This document shows, piece after piece, positions 43,010-50,768 of a DNA stretch of 64,000 nucleotides. The stretch's first letter is position 1; each line of letters opens with the position of its first letter. Location: contig NZ_KB903256.1 in the NCBI RefSeq assembly GCF_000379685.1, positions 1 to 64,000 of the forward strand, in the 5' to 3' direction. This DNA comes from Catelliglobosispora koreensis DSM 44566. Its GTDB lineage: Bacteria; Actinomycetota; Actinomycetes; Mycobacteriales; Micromonosporaceae. The position numbers and the translations under genes are program-made. The notes under the pieces were generated by a model. It was given only the letters and a program-made list of their open reading frames with translations, searched no databases and was not told the DNA's origin.

Positions 43010-43159
43010 ATGTCGATCAACCAGAACGCCTCGCTCGATGCAAGCCAGGTAGAGGACATGCGCAGCCAGAAGGAAAAAGTCGCTGGCCTCGCCGATCTGC
43101 CCGAACCCGAAGGACCACCCGAGAACGAAAACGAGGATGACGAAGAATCCACCTCTTAG
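43010..43159 (+). CDS. Small acidic protein coupled to a methyltransferase
   Basis: 49 residues (MSINQNASLDASQVEDMRSQ at the start, EDDEESTS at the end). Nearly half of the C-terminal 20 residues are Glu or Asp. It starts nine bases after the marR stop, and its 3' end overlaps the methyltransferase start by 23 bases. No upstream ribosome binding site is strong. Codon bias is acceptable. It may be a true leader or partner protein. No family. Confidence 0.45.
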   Translation: MSINQNASLDASQVEDMRSQKEKVAGLADLPEPEGPPENENEDDEESTS

Positions 43160-43664
43160 CAGACCCCGCCGGTATCACTGGGCAGCCAGCCAGATCGCTG
43201 CCGCCCCGAGTGACCGTCTGCTCGAAATTGGCTGCGGAAGCGGCATCACCACGGAGATCATCTGTGAGCGGCTGACCACTGGCGCGATCACCGCCATAGA
43301 CCGGTCGCCCGGCATGATCCGGATCGCCCGTGAGCGCAACTCCAGCTACATCGCCTCGGGGCTGGCCACGATCGAAGCCGCGGACTTCGCCTCCGCCCAC
43401 TTCACACGGCAGGCTTTCGACAAGATCTTCGCGATCAACGTGAGCCTGTTCTGGCTCGGCGACCCGTCCGCCATGATGCGCCGGGCGGCGAAGTTCCTTG
43501 CCGCGCAGGGCAAACTGGTCATCATTTTCGAGCGTCCAGCGGCAGTGGCCGGTGGCATCGCCGACCGCATCCGCAGCCACCTCACCCGCGCCGGGTTGAC
43601 CCTCACGGCGCAGGTACACGAGGACACCCTCGTTTGCCTTACCGCTTCAGTGTCAGATGTCTAG
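43137..43664 (+). CDS. Class I SAM-dependent methyltransferase
   Basis: 175 residues. Motif I for S-adenosylmethionine is LLEIGCGSGITTEII, followed by AIDRSPGMIRIARERN, then the FDKIFAINVSLFW block (motif IV-like). It is shorter than usual at the C-terminus but complete for small methyltransferases. The substrate is unknown. Its start lies in the 3' end of the small acidic ORF, which itself follows marR, so the three may be one transcript. Confidence 0.88.
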   Translation: MTKNPPLSRPRRYHWAASQIAAAPSDRLLEIGCGSGITTEIICERLTTGAITAIDRSPGMIRIARERNSSYIASGLATIEAADFASAHFTRQAFDKIFAINVSLFWLGDPSAMMRRAAKFLAAQGKLVIIFERPAAVAGGIADRIRSHLTRAGLTLTAQVHEDTLVCLTASVSDV

Positions 43665-43707
43665 CGTTCACCGGACGAGCCTGGGACCAGATGACACCCT
43701 GTGAACC

Positions 43708-44574
43708 ATGGACACCATCGATGAAGTGCAGGTAGGCCCGGGCCGCAGCGGCTCCCTGGAGCGCACCTTCGTCCCGCTGGCAGAACTCGACCGGTTCGTT
43801 GCCCTGGGTGAGCTGACCGCCGAAGAAGCGACGGACCGCCGCGCGGCCCTGCTCTCTGAGATCGAGGGCCAGCTAAACCTCGATCTGAAGGGCAGCCTGC
43901 GCTACTCACACTCGCTCGGGGAGCGGTCTTCGGCTTCCAAACTGCTCCAGGACTTGTACCTGCCAGCTGAGGTCCCCGGCTCGCCGGACCGCCGCTACTC
44001 GTTGTCTCAAGTCGGCAAACCAGGCGACGGTGTTGACCAGATCAGATTCGCCAACAAGGACACCGGCCTGCTCTCCGCCCGCAGCGAGTTCGTCCGCCAA
44101 AGCGGCCCGGCCAAGGGAATCGCGTTCCCAGCGATCGGCATCGAAGTGACATCGGCGCATACCTACTGCACCATCGAGTTCGGCCCGGCCGTGGACTTCT
44201 GGTGGGGCCACCGCACCGACGTGCCGACCGCGTTTGGCAATCCCAACTCCGCCTTCTGCCGCGGCGCACTGCGCCTCGTGGCTCAGAAACTCAATCCTTC
44301 CAACGGCAACTGGGACGACTTCCGTGACCACACCGTCGACCTCTTCCGCCGCTCGACCGTCACCGGCGAAGGCTACGGCTGGATGACCGGCCAGGGGCAC
44401 TACACGAGCAAGGAGCTTCAAGTCTTCGCCAGCGCCGGTGAACGGTGGCGCTTCTGGCTTCAGGTCATCGTCGAAATGTCCAAACAGGACAACGATCCCC
44501 AGGCCTCAACGTCGGGCGAGGCTTACATAAACAGCCACGTCCCGTTTATGTGGGCTGTTGAGACGCCTGTTTGA
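43708..44574 (+). CDS. Conserved-looking protein of unknown function
   Basis: 288 residues, soluble, with no signal or membrane segment. The N-terminal 50 residues are helical and acidic (FVPLAELDRFVALGELTAEE then AALLSEIEGQ). The core is rich in aromatic and polar residues (TYCTIEFGPAVDFWWGH, GYGWMTGQGHY, ERWRFWLQVIVEMS), suggesting a compact alpha/beta domain. I do not recognise the family. It lies between a methyltransferase and an NTF2-like gene on the same strand, 43 and 20 bp away. Confidence 0.6.
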   Translation: MDTIDEVQVGPGRSGSLERTFVPLAELDRFVALGELTAEEATDRRAALLSEIEGQLNLDLKGSLRYSHSLGERSSASKLLQDLYLPAEVPGSPDRRYSLSQVGKPGDGVDQIRFANKDTGLLSARSEFVRQSGPAKGIAFPAIGIEVTSAHTYCTIEFGPAVDFWWGHRTDVPTAFGNPNSAFCRGALRLVAQKLNPSNGNWDDFRDHTVDLFRRSTVTGEGYGWMTGQGHYTSKELQVFASAGERWRFWLQVIVEMSKQDNDPQASTSGEAYINSHVPFMWAVETPV

Positions 44575-44594
44575 TCTTCGGTTACTGTGTTTCG

Positions 44595-44960
44595 ATGTCC
44601 CGGAACATTGAGACCGTTGAAACCTATTTGGACGGCTTCCGCAAAGGCGACCACGCCCAGATCCTCGCGTGCCTCACCGACGACATCGTCTGGACCGTCT
44701 ATGGCCACTTCAGGCTCACCGGCAAGGAAGCCTACGACGCGGCCATAGACGGCGTCGGCTTCACCGGCCCACCCCAGCTCGAAGTCGTCCGCATGGTCGA
44801 ACAAGGCGACATCGTCATGGCCGAACTCACCGGCACCGCCACCCACGACACCGGCGAAGTCACGCGCATGTCCATGGCCGAAGTCTTCGTCATGCGCGAC
44901 GGAAAGATCGCCGAACGCCGCGCCTGGGTCATCGCCCTGAAAGAGAACGACTTCCGCTGA
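44595..44960 (+). CDS. SnoaL/NTF2-like protein
   Basis: 121 residues from the ATG at 44595. The cone-shaped NTF2-like fold is indicated by VETYLDGFRKGDHAQILACL, DDIVWTVYGHFRLTGKEAY, and FVMRDGKIAERRAWVI, as in ketosteroid isomerase-like proteins. These bind or isomerise small hydrophobic molecules, but the ligand is unknown. It is the last gene before the tRNA at 45018. Confidence 0.85.
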   Translation: MSRNIETVETYLDGFRKGDHAQILACLTDDIVWTVYGHFRLTGKEAYDAAIDGVGFTGPPQLEVVRMVEQGDIVMAELTGTATHDTGEVTRMSMAEVFVMRDGKIAERRAWVIALKENDFR

Positions 44961-45017
44961 TATCCGGTAATTCAAGTGCCAGATCAACAACCCCATCGGG
45001 TACCATGTGGCTCGCTG

Positions 45018-45091
45018 GGGCGGTAGCTCAGCCGGTTAGAGCAGCGGACTCATAATCCGCCGGTCGTGGGTTCGAGCCCCACCCGCCCCAC
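45018..45091 (+). tRNA. tRNA with CAT anticodon (elongator Met or Ile2)
   Basis: 74 nt. The acceptor stem GGGGCGG/CCGCCCC, D-arm AGCTCAGCCGGTTAGAGC, anticodon stem-loop with CTCATAA (anticodon CAT), and T-arm with GGTTCGAGCC are all paired. Discriminator base is A and CCA is not encoded. The first base pair is G-C, which excludes initiator tRNA. It may be elongator Met or the Ile2 species whose C34 is modified by TilS, and the sequence alone does not settle this. Confidence 0.92.
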
Positions 45092-45171
45092 TTGCAACGC
45101 GCACGTTCACGTTGCACGGTGCCGAGTCCGATGAAGCTTCGTCGGCCGGTTGTCCCAGGACCGCCAAAAGT

Positions 45172-45615
45172 TTAGATAGTCGCGATCAAGTCGTTCCACG
45201 TGGCGGTGGTCATGAGTCCGACCATTCTCCGACCGCCATGCTCGTCCCAGATCCAGGAATCAGGATCAGCAAGCGTCTGTCTAATCTCCTGCGTCGTCAT
45301 GACTGGCGACTCATCCCACGGCATCCACGGTTCCCTGATCTCGATCCAGCCTCGTCCGATCAAGTCCGACACGACGTCAGCGAATTCCGGGATCAGCATG
45401 CGAAGCTCTTGCCCTGACAGCGGATCAGGCGCCTGTGAGGTATCGCCGCCGTTCACCTGCCAGTAGCTGCGGGCGTGGAATTCGTATATCACCTGGTTCA
45501 GGCACGTCTCCTCAAGCGCAGAGATCATCACCGCAAACTGCTGAGGTGTCAGCTCCTCCCACACGCCCACCCAGGCATTGTGCCGCACGCTTACGCCTAA
45601 CTGCTCGCTACGCAC
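45172..45615 (-). CDS. Hypothetical protein next to the tRNA
   Basis: 147 residues from a GTG. It is soluble, acidic and Trp-rich (SYWQVNGG, REPWMPWDE, DSWIWDEHGG), with helices in the first half (ELTPQQFAVMISALEETCLNQVIYEF). The end MTTATWNDLIATI is helical. Codon bias is slightly weaker than in core genes. No family recognised. It faces the tRNA, with its stop 81 bp away, and starts the accessory region. Confidence 0.55.
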   Translation of the reverse strand: MRSEQLGVSVRHNAWVGVWEELTPQQFAVMISALEETCLNQVIYEFHARSYWQVNGGDTSQAPDPLSGQELRMLIPEFADVVSDLIGRGWIEIREPWMPWDESPVMTTQEIRQTLADPDSWIWDEHGGRRMVGLMTTATWNDLIATI

Positions 45616-45682
45616 CGGTTCTCAAGCAGACAAACCTGGTCGGTCTAATCGATAGGGGATCACCCGCCACCGTAACGATCGC

Positions 45683-45709
45683 TTTCGCATTCTGGTGCGT
45701 CAGGCCCAC
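45683..45709. repeat. 27-bp direct repeat, left copy
   Basis: The 27-bp word beginning TTTCGCATTCTGG and ending TCAGGCCCAC is identical to 47459-47485. Flanking bases differ on both sides. The two copies bracket the AbiE pair. Confidence 0.9.
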
Positions 45710-45762
45710 TTCTTATCCATCCCGGTGCTATGCCCTTCTCGACCTGACATTGTGCAAATTCA

Positions 45763-45789
45763 CGATCTTGCTGGAACCCAGCAAGATCG
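45763..45789. terminator. Stem-loop left of the AbiE operator
   Basis: CGATCTTGCTGG, three bases, CCAGCAAGATCG: perfect 12-bp stem. There is no T-run after it on either strand, so it may be a terminator without U-tract, a protein-binding palindrome or a recombination site. Confidence 0.5.
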
Positions 45790-45901
45790 GAAAGCCATGA
45801 CTCGGCGCGTCGAATCGCATCAATACTGCCCGCCTGGACGAAATCGGCGGTGTCGCCGCCGGGTAAAACTTCAGTGACTCCGCTCTATGTTTGATATTTC
45901 T

Positions 45902-45936
45902 ACGGCTATCGTACCTTCCGGGGGTACGATAGCCGT
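45902..45936. promoter_or_regulatory. AbiEi operator palindrome
   Basis: ACGGCTATCGTACC (45902-45915) and GGTACGATAGCCGT (45923-45936) form a perfect 14-7-14 inverted repeat, 30 bases before the AbiEi start. AbiEi antitoxins are known to repress their own promoters by binding inverted repeats. Confidence 0.85.
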
Positions 45937-45965
45937 GAAAATAACGTCGGCGAAGGGTGGGTGGG

Positions 45966-46601
45966 ATGGTCGCCCGGCAGTCTGGTCTGCCCCGGGAGCT
46001 GGCACAAGCGCCGTTGCGAACGCTGCGCGTGCGAGACGTAACCGCCTACAACCATCCGCGCCCGCAATTGGCCAGACTGGCCGAAGCTGGACTGGTTCAC
46101 CGGCTGGCTGATGGCTTCTATGTGGTTGTGCCCCAAGATCGGGTAGGTGGCAGATGGCTGCCTTCGCTCGAAGGTGCCGCCGCTGGGATCGGGGCGGCTG
46201 AGTTTGGCATCGGCAGATATGCGCTTATGGGCTTGACGGCAGCACGTGTTCATCGCGTGGTGCCGCGGGCAATCGGGTTGGCGACTGTCGCTGCCCCCCG
46301 AAGGAGAGAAATCCTGAAACTCAAAGATCGCGAAGCTACCATCCGTTTCTTTGTTCGCGACATCGATTTGCTACATGTGGAGCTGATGCAGACGGACATG
46401 GGCAGTTGCCTGGTAACGACACCAGAACAGACGGTGCTCGATCTGGCGCATCTGACTTTCGACGGGCTGGAGGGCGAGACCGAGACGGCGGTTCGCGCGT
46501 TGTTCCCGCGTTGTGATCTCGAGATGCTCCAAGAGATCGCTGATGGGCAGCGGTTAAAGCGTGCACTTAGCCGTGTTCTGAGGATGGAGGCAGAAGCATG
46601 A
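45966..46601 (+). CDS. AbiEi-type antitoxin/transcriptional regulator
   Basis: 211 residues from the ATG at 45966 with GGGTGGG upstream; a GTG nine bases earlier is possible. The N-terminal winged helix-turn-helix (about 10-60) has RVRDVTAYNHPRPQLARLAEAG and LADGFYVVV. The C-terminal antitoxin domain follows, with YALMGLTAARVHRV and TTPEQTVLDLAHLTFDG. AbiEi counters the AbiEii nucleotidyltransferase and represses the operon (type IV system, known in phage resistance). The stop overlaps the toxin start by ATGA. Confidence 0.88.
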   Translation: MVARQSGLPRELAQAPLRTLRVRDVTAYNHPRPQLARLAEAGLVHRLADGFYVVVPQDRVGGRWLPSLEGAAAGIGAAEFGIGRYALMGLTAARVHRVVPRAIGLATVAAPRRREILKLKDREATIRFFVRDIDLLHVELMQTDMGSCLVTTPEQTVLDLAHLTFDGLEGETETAVRALFPRCDLEMLQEIADGQRLKRALSRVLRMEAEA

Positions 46602-47431
46602 GTGTCGTGAAAGGAGAGTCGCCCTTCGGCCTTTCCCACGATGAATTGGCCCGCGAGGCAGCGCGGTTCGGAGTATCGGACGAACAGGTCCAACGAGATC
46701 ACGCGATTTCCCACATCCTTGCCTCGATCTCTGAGCAGTGCAGAGATGACGTGATCTTCTTTGGAGGGACGGCCCTTAGCCGAACGCATCTGCTACACGC
46801 ACGTCTGAGTGAGGACATAGATCTTCTCGCCCTCGCTCCGAGAGGTGAACTCGCTGACCGACTAGCAAAGGTCATCAGCCAAGGACTGCTGCGAACACAC
46901 GGCAGAATCTCCTGGAATCCGGGCTTCGCTATTCGGGACGACGCTCAAGCAGCGATCATGGAAACGCCCAGCGGCATCGCTGTAAAGATCCAGCTGCTTG
47001 CCAATGAGGGATATTCAAGATGGCCTGTCGAGGAGAGGCCGGTTGAACAGCGCTACCGCGATGCACGACCCGCATCGCTAGTGGTGCCAACCATGTCCTC
47101 CTTCGTGGGATGGAAGACCGATGCCTGGCTAGGACGTCAGGCGCCTCGCGACTTGTACGACCTCTGGGCGCTGTCTGAGCTTGGCGCTATCAACGCCAGT
47201 GCCGTTGATGCATTTGTCCGCTACGGCCCAACGGGCCGCCCGCCTCGGGAGTTCATGTTCGCCAAGGCGCCAACCCACGAAGCGTGGATAGCCGCGCTCG
47301 GCAGCCAGACACGGATCGAAGTCGGCCCCTCCGAGGCTCTTGCGGCTGTGCGTGCCGCGTGGGCCAAGGCACTAAACGAGGATTGGGCGCAAGACTCGTT
47401 TGTGGATGGTCCTAGCGGGGCCAACACATAG
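46598..47431 (+). CDS. AbiEii/MenT-type nucleotidyltransferase toxin
   Basis: 277 residues. The nucleotidyltransferase core is FFGGTALSRTHLLHARLSED-IDLLAL, with GG at 56-57, S71, D73 and D75 as the GS-x10-D-x-D-like catalytic set. A later block (RQAPRDLYDLWAL) gives the conserved K/R-D-x-x-D helix of DUF1814. Members of this family modify tRNA or other acceptors and stop growth until neutralised. It is coupled to the antitoxin by ATGA. The 3' end overlaps a convergent reading frame by 20 bp and lies 27 bp before the right direct repeat. Confidence 0.9.
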   Translation: MSVVKGESPFGLSHDELAREAARFGVSDEQVQRDHAISHILASISEQCRDDVIFFGGTALSRTHLLHARLSEDIDLLALAPRGELADRLAKVISQGLLRTHGRISWNPGFAIRDDAQAAIMETPSGIAVKIQLLANEGYSRWPVEERPVEQRYRDARPASLVVPTMSSFVGWKTDAWLGRQAPRDLYDLWALSELGAINASAVDAFVRYGPTGRPPREFMFAKAPTHEAWIAALGSQTRIEVGPSEALAAVRAAWAKALNEDWAQDSFVDGPSGANT

Positions 47432-47912
47432 TGGCTCGCCTGACACCGTCATGGTCCGTTTCGCATTCTGGTGCGTCAGGCCCACCAATGATGCACGTGC
47501 ACGCTGCTCGCACCAGATCGGTGCGCCATCCATGTGATGCATTGGCAAAGCTTCGGCCTGCTCGTTGCTCCCGTGCCTTGTGTTCCTGCCACGCCCGCTC
47601 GACGTTGCCTGCGTTTCGCCAACCTGAACGGCGCATCGGAATGCTCTGATCCTCGATGTGGGCAGTGCATAGCGCACGTCGTCCCAGTGTGAGTGCGCTC
47701 CAGGCACGGTCGGCCACGATGTTTAGCAGGGTCATGGCATCTTCGTAGCGGTGCTCCGGGTAGACGCCGAAGTTTCTCAGATCCAGCACTACCCCTGTGG
47801 CGTCGGGCGGTGTGTCCCAGAAGACTCCAGCTACCGATCCGCTCAGGCATTGCCAGCACTCATCGCCAGCTTTGGACCGCCCGTCCCACCAATAACGGCG
47901 CGAGTCGCGCAC
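47412..47912 (-). CDS. Hypothetical protein, probably truncated at both ends
   Basis: 166 residues from a GTG, but the same frame is open further upstream with protein-like sequence (RQQNWKAVRDSRRYWWDG) up to the TetR gene, without a clear start. The middle has VVLDLRNFGVYPEHR, YEDAMTLLNIVADRAWSAL and IPMRRSGWRNAGN. The C-terminus passes through the right copy of the 27-bp repeat (GGPDAPECE) and then a different tail. Reading the left copy in the same sense gives GPDAPECESDRYGGG and a stop. So the AbiE segment may have split the original 3' end. Family unknown. Confidence 0.5.
   Translation of the reverse strand: MRDSRRYWWDGRSKAGDECWQCLSGSVAGVFWDTPPDATGVVLDLRNFGVYPEHRYEDAMTLLNIVADRAWSALTLGRRALCTAHIEDQSIPMRRSGWRNAGNVERAWQEHKAREQRAGRSFANASHGWRTDLVRAACTCIIGGPDAPECETDHDGVRRATMCWPR
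47459..47485. repeat. 27-bp direct repeat, right copy
   Basis: Identical to 45683-45709 over 27 bases and located 28 bp after the AbiEii stop, inside the convergent hypothetical gene. The distance between copies is 1776 bp. Confidence 0.9.
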
Positions 47913-47940
47913 CGCCTTCCAGTTTTGTTGACGCCCGCGA

Positions 47941-48540
47941 TCACTGGATGGTCCTGGCCAGCTCGGCTAGGCGCTGATCCAGAAGGCGGATCTGCTGTCC
48001 GGCCGGGAATGCGGCTTGGTCGAGGAGTGTCTGCACGATAAGGCCGAGCACGAAGGAAAGCAGTGCGGTGGCGGTATCATCCGGATCGGACGGTGGCAGC
48101 TCATCAAGTTGTTGTGCCGCAACAACTTGCGTCCGTATGCGTTCGCGTGATCGTCGGTAGCGGACGGCATGGCCAGCGGCTAGCTCCGGATTGGCCAGGG
48201 CTGCGTCCCATGAGCCGACCCAGATCCGGTTGCTCGTGACGGCCTGTTCGGTTAGCGGCAGGATTTCCAACAGCATCGCCCGCAGCCCGGCCAGGCCGTC
48301 GGGAAATTCGGTTGGCCGGTCAGCCATGCGGTGTTCGTCGAGCAGCGTCAGCGCGTGCTCGATCAGATCTTTTTTGCTGGGGAAGTAGTGCGTCAGCAGA
48401 CCGGTGGTCGCGCCCATCTCGGTGGCGACCGCCCGCAGAGTCAGGCCGCCGAAACCATGGCTAGCAAGGACTCGCCACACCGCGGCCGAGACGTCGCGGC
48501 GGCGTGCTTCGTGATCTCCCTTGTGGCGTGCCATAGCCAT
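47941..48540 (-). CDS. TetR-family regulator
   Basis: 199 residues from the ATG at 48540; further in-frame ATGs lie at 48549 and 48534. The N-terminal helix-turn-helix is LTLRAVATEMGATTGLLTHYFPSKKDLIEHAL, typical for TetR, with a ligand domain of about 150 residues behind (TATALLSFVLGLIVQTLLDQ). It probably represses itself and the divergent GNAT-NTF2 gene, and perhaps the epoxide hydrolase and reductase genes behind it, through the inverted repeat at 48555-48571. Confidence 0.88.
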   Translation of the reverse strand: MAMARHKGDHEARRRDVSAAVWRVLASHGFGGLTLRAVATEMGATTGLLTHYFPSKKDLIEHALTLLDEHRMADRPTEFPDGLAGLRAMLLEILPLTEQAVTSNRIWVGSWDAALANPELAAGHAVRYRRSRERIRTQVVAAQQLDELPPSDPDDTATALLSFVLGLIVQTLLDQAAFPAGQQIRLLDQRLAELARTIQ

Positions 48541-48554
48541 AGGATACATTCGCG

Positions 48555-48571
48555 TAACAGATGTTTTGTTA
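48555..48571. promoter_or_regulatory. Probable TetR operator
   Basis: TAACA-gatgttt-TGTTA is an inverted repeat between the TetR gene start and the divergent gene's ribosome binding site (TTGGAGG). The arms are short, so the call rests mainly on position. Confidence 0.5.
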
Positions 48572-48583
48572 ATTGGAGGGCCG

Positions 48584-49531
48584 ATGTTTGCCACCCTGCT
48601 GCGCCCAGGCGTCGAACTGCGGATACTTGAACCGCATCACGCCGGAGAATTTCTCGCCAACATCGACCGGTCTCGCGAACACATCAGCCCTTGGGTCGGC
48701 CGAAGCTTTGTGGCCGGCGACTTAGACGAGGCCCGCAACATCCTGACCCGGTATGCCGACCCGCAACGTGCGCTCTATGGCATCTGGAGCGACGGCACAC
48801 TGATCGGCGGCACCATGTTCGTCAGCCTGAACCCGATCACCCGTACTTGTGAACTGGGCTGCTGGGTCGAACCCGGGGCTCAGGGACAAGGCCTGATCAC
48901 CCAGGTCGTGCGGATGATGCTCGGCTACGCGTTCAATGAGCGCGGCATGAACCGCGCTGAATGGCGGACATCGCCCAGCAACGTGCGCAGTATTGCTGTG
49001 GCCCAGCGGGTTGGCATGACCCTGGACGGCATACTGCGCCAGGCCTTCCCAGGGGCCGACGGCACTATGGTCGACACCGCAGTCTACTCGCTACTGGCTG
49101 AGGATTGGCGCCAAACGACGTTGTCCAATGCGGACAAAGCGGAGCTTGACCAGCTGGCACACAGGTTCTTCGCCGCCTTCACCAATACCGATGGTGCCAC
49201 AGCCGGCCTGGAGGTCATCCGGGAGCTGTTCATTCCACAAGGGACGATCATCTGCAACGTTGGTGCGAAACCCGTCGTTTATGACTTGGACGCCTTCATA
49301 GCTCCGCGGCAGAAGATGCTCAGCGACGGCACTCTGACTGACTTCCGAGAATGGGAGACCAGCGAGAGCACCCAGATCGCCGGGACGATCGCCCAGCGGT
49401 TCAGCTACTACCGCAAAAGCGGCCTGCTGAACGGCGAAACCTACACCGGAGCTGGCCACAAGAGCACTCACTTTGTCCGGACCGGCGAGGGCTGGCGGAT
49501 GAGTTCCATGGTGTGGGACGACCAGTTTTAG
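48584..49531 (+). CDS. GNAT acetyltransferase fused to an NTF2-like domain
   Basis: 315 residues, ATG at 48584 with TGGAGG upstream. Residues 1-180 are a RimJ/RimL-type GNAT with GCWVEPGAQGQGLITQVV (acetyl-CoA loop) and SNVRSIAVAQRVGMTLDG. Residues about 195-315 are a second domain with NTF2/SnoaL or DUF4440-like features (LAHRFFAAFTNTDG, GTLTDFREWETSESTQIAG, SYYRKSG, TGEGWRMSSMVWDD). Fusions of the two are unusual. Function unknown; perhaps a detoxifying acetyltransferase with a ligand-binding domain. It heads the TetR-controlled group. Confidence 0.8.
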   Translation: MFATLLRPGVELRILEPHHAGEFLANIDRSREHISPWVGRSFVAGDLDEARNILTRYADPQRALYGIWSDGTLIGGTMFVSLNPITRTCELGCWVEPGAQGQGLITQVVRMMLGYAFNERGMNRAEWRTSPSNVRSIAVAQRVGMTLDGILRQAFPGADGTMVDTAVYSLLAEDWRQTTLSNADKAELDQLAHRFFAAFTNTDGATAGLEVIRELFIPQGTIICNVGAKPVVYDLDAFIAPRQKMLSDGTLTDFREWETSESTQIAGTIAQRFSYYRKSGLLNGETYTGAGHKSTHFVRTGEGWRMSSMVWDDQF

Positions 49532-49574
49532 TCGCTTATTAGGAATAAACCTTGCCTGATTGGATCTTACGCTC

Positions 49575-50750
49575 ATGAACATGGTTACCCCGTTCCGGAT
49601 AGACATTCCTCAGTCCGATCTAGACGATCTCCAGCTGCGGCTCGCCCGAACCCGATGGGCTGAAGAGCTTCCGCCGAATGGTTCCGCACCACCTGGGCCG
49701 GTGCCACCCGGGTGGGAATACGGCGTGCCCGTCGGCCACGTCAGGCAGCTGGTCGAGCGGTGGCGCAACGGATATGACTGGCGGGCATGGGAGGCGCAGC
49801 TCAACAAATACCCGCAGTACACCACCGAGATCGATGGCCAGAACATCCATTTTCTGCACGTGCGGTCGCCGGAGCCGGATGCGACACCCCTGATCCTGAC
49901 TCACGGCTGGCCGACCACGGTTGCGGAGTGGCTGGACGTCATCGGTCCGCTCACCGATCCACGGGCACACGATGGCGATCCAGCGGATGCGTTTCATCTC
50001 GTCATACCCTCGATACCGGGCTTTGGTTTCTCGGGGCCGACGAAAGAACGTGGCTGGGACCGGTATCGGGTGGCTAAGGCATGGGCCGAGCTGATGAGCA
50101 GGCTTGGGTACGACCGGTACGGCTCGGCGGGCAACGACGGCGGATCGCTGATCTCGCCGGAGGTGGGCCGCGTTGATCCTGAGCGTGTCTGCGGCGTGCA
50201 CGTGACGCAGGTTTTCTCGTTCCCGACGGGCGACCCGGCCGAGTTGGCAGGCCTCTCTGAGGAGGAACGCGGCAAGCTTGCCTTCGCCGAGTGGTTCACC
50301 CAGAACCGGGGCGCCTACGACAAACTGCAGTCCACTGAACCGCAGAATCTCGCGCACGCGCTGGCCGACTCTCCGGCCGGTCTGCTGGGCTGGCATGCGC
50401 AGTTGCTCGGTGGCTCGCTCGATCCGGACTTCGTGCTCACGAACGTGATGATCTACTGGCTGACCAACACTGCCGCTTCAGCCGCCCGGTTCTATTACGA
50501 GGACGCGACTACGGCGCCTATACAGCAAAAGTCGAATGGCCGTGGCACCACCGTTCATGAGCCGACCACTGTTCCTTTGGGCCTGGCCAACTTCGCCTGG
50601 GACTTCCAGTCGATCCGGGTGTTCGCCGATCGTGACCACGCCAACATTGTTTCCTGGAACGTTTATGACCGAGGCAGTCACTTCGCAGCGCACGACGCCC
50701 CCGATCTGCTCGTCGACGACTTGCGCCAGTTCTTCCGCAAGGTTCGCTGA
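49575..50750 (+). CDS. Epoxide hydrolase (alpha/beta hydrolase with EHN domain)
   Basis: 391 residues. The N-terminal EHN domain (about 1-110, [41 protein letters not shown]) is followed by the alpha/beta hydrolase core with [14 protein letters not shown] (oxyanion hole HGWP), nucleophile D188 in [12 protein letters not shown], and the C-terminal catalytic His in [13 protein letters not shown]. It opens epoxides to diols. An NmrA-like reductase gene follows after 18 bp. It shares the possible TetR control. Confidence 0.92.
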   Translation: MNMVTPFRIDIPQSDLDDLQLRLARTRWAEELPPNGSAPPGPVPPGWEYGVPVGHVRQLVERWRNGYDWRAWEAQLNKYPQYTTEIDGQNIHFLHVRSPEPDATPLILTHGWPTTVAEWLDVIGPLTDPRAHDGDPADAFHLVIPSIPGFGFSGPTKERGWDRYRVAKAWAELMSRLGYDRYGSAGNDGGSLISPEVGRVDPERVCGVHVTQVFSFPTGDPAELAGLSEEERGKLAFAEWFTQNRGAYDKLQSTEPQNLAHALADSPAGLLGWHAQLLGGSLDPDFVLTNVMIYWLTNTAASAARFYYEDATTAPIQQKSNGRGTTVHEPTTVPLGLANFAWDFQSIRVFADRDHANIVSWNVYDRGSHFAAHDAPDLLVDDLRQFFRKVR

Positions 50751-50768
50751 TTCTCGAAAGGATTTCTC

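Noticed and set aside
45018..45091. Initiator tRNA
   Set aside because: The first acceptor pair is G-C and the anticodon stem lacks the three consecutive G-C pairs of initiator tRNA.
45060..45110. attL-like site at the tRNA 3' end
   Set aside because: No second copy of the T-arm/acceptor sequence was seen in the window, so an att call is not supported.
45683..47485. AbiE pair as a classical transposon
   Set aside because: No transposase and no terminal inverted repeats at the borders; the direct repeat is far longer than usual target duplications.
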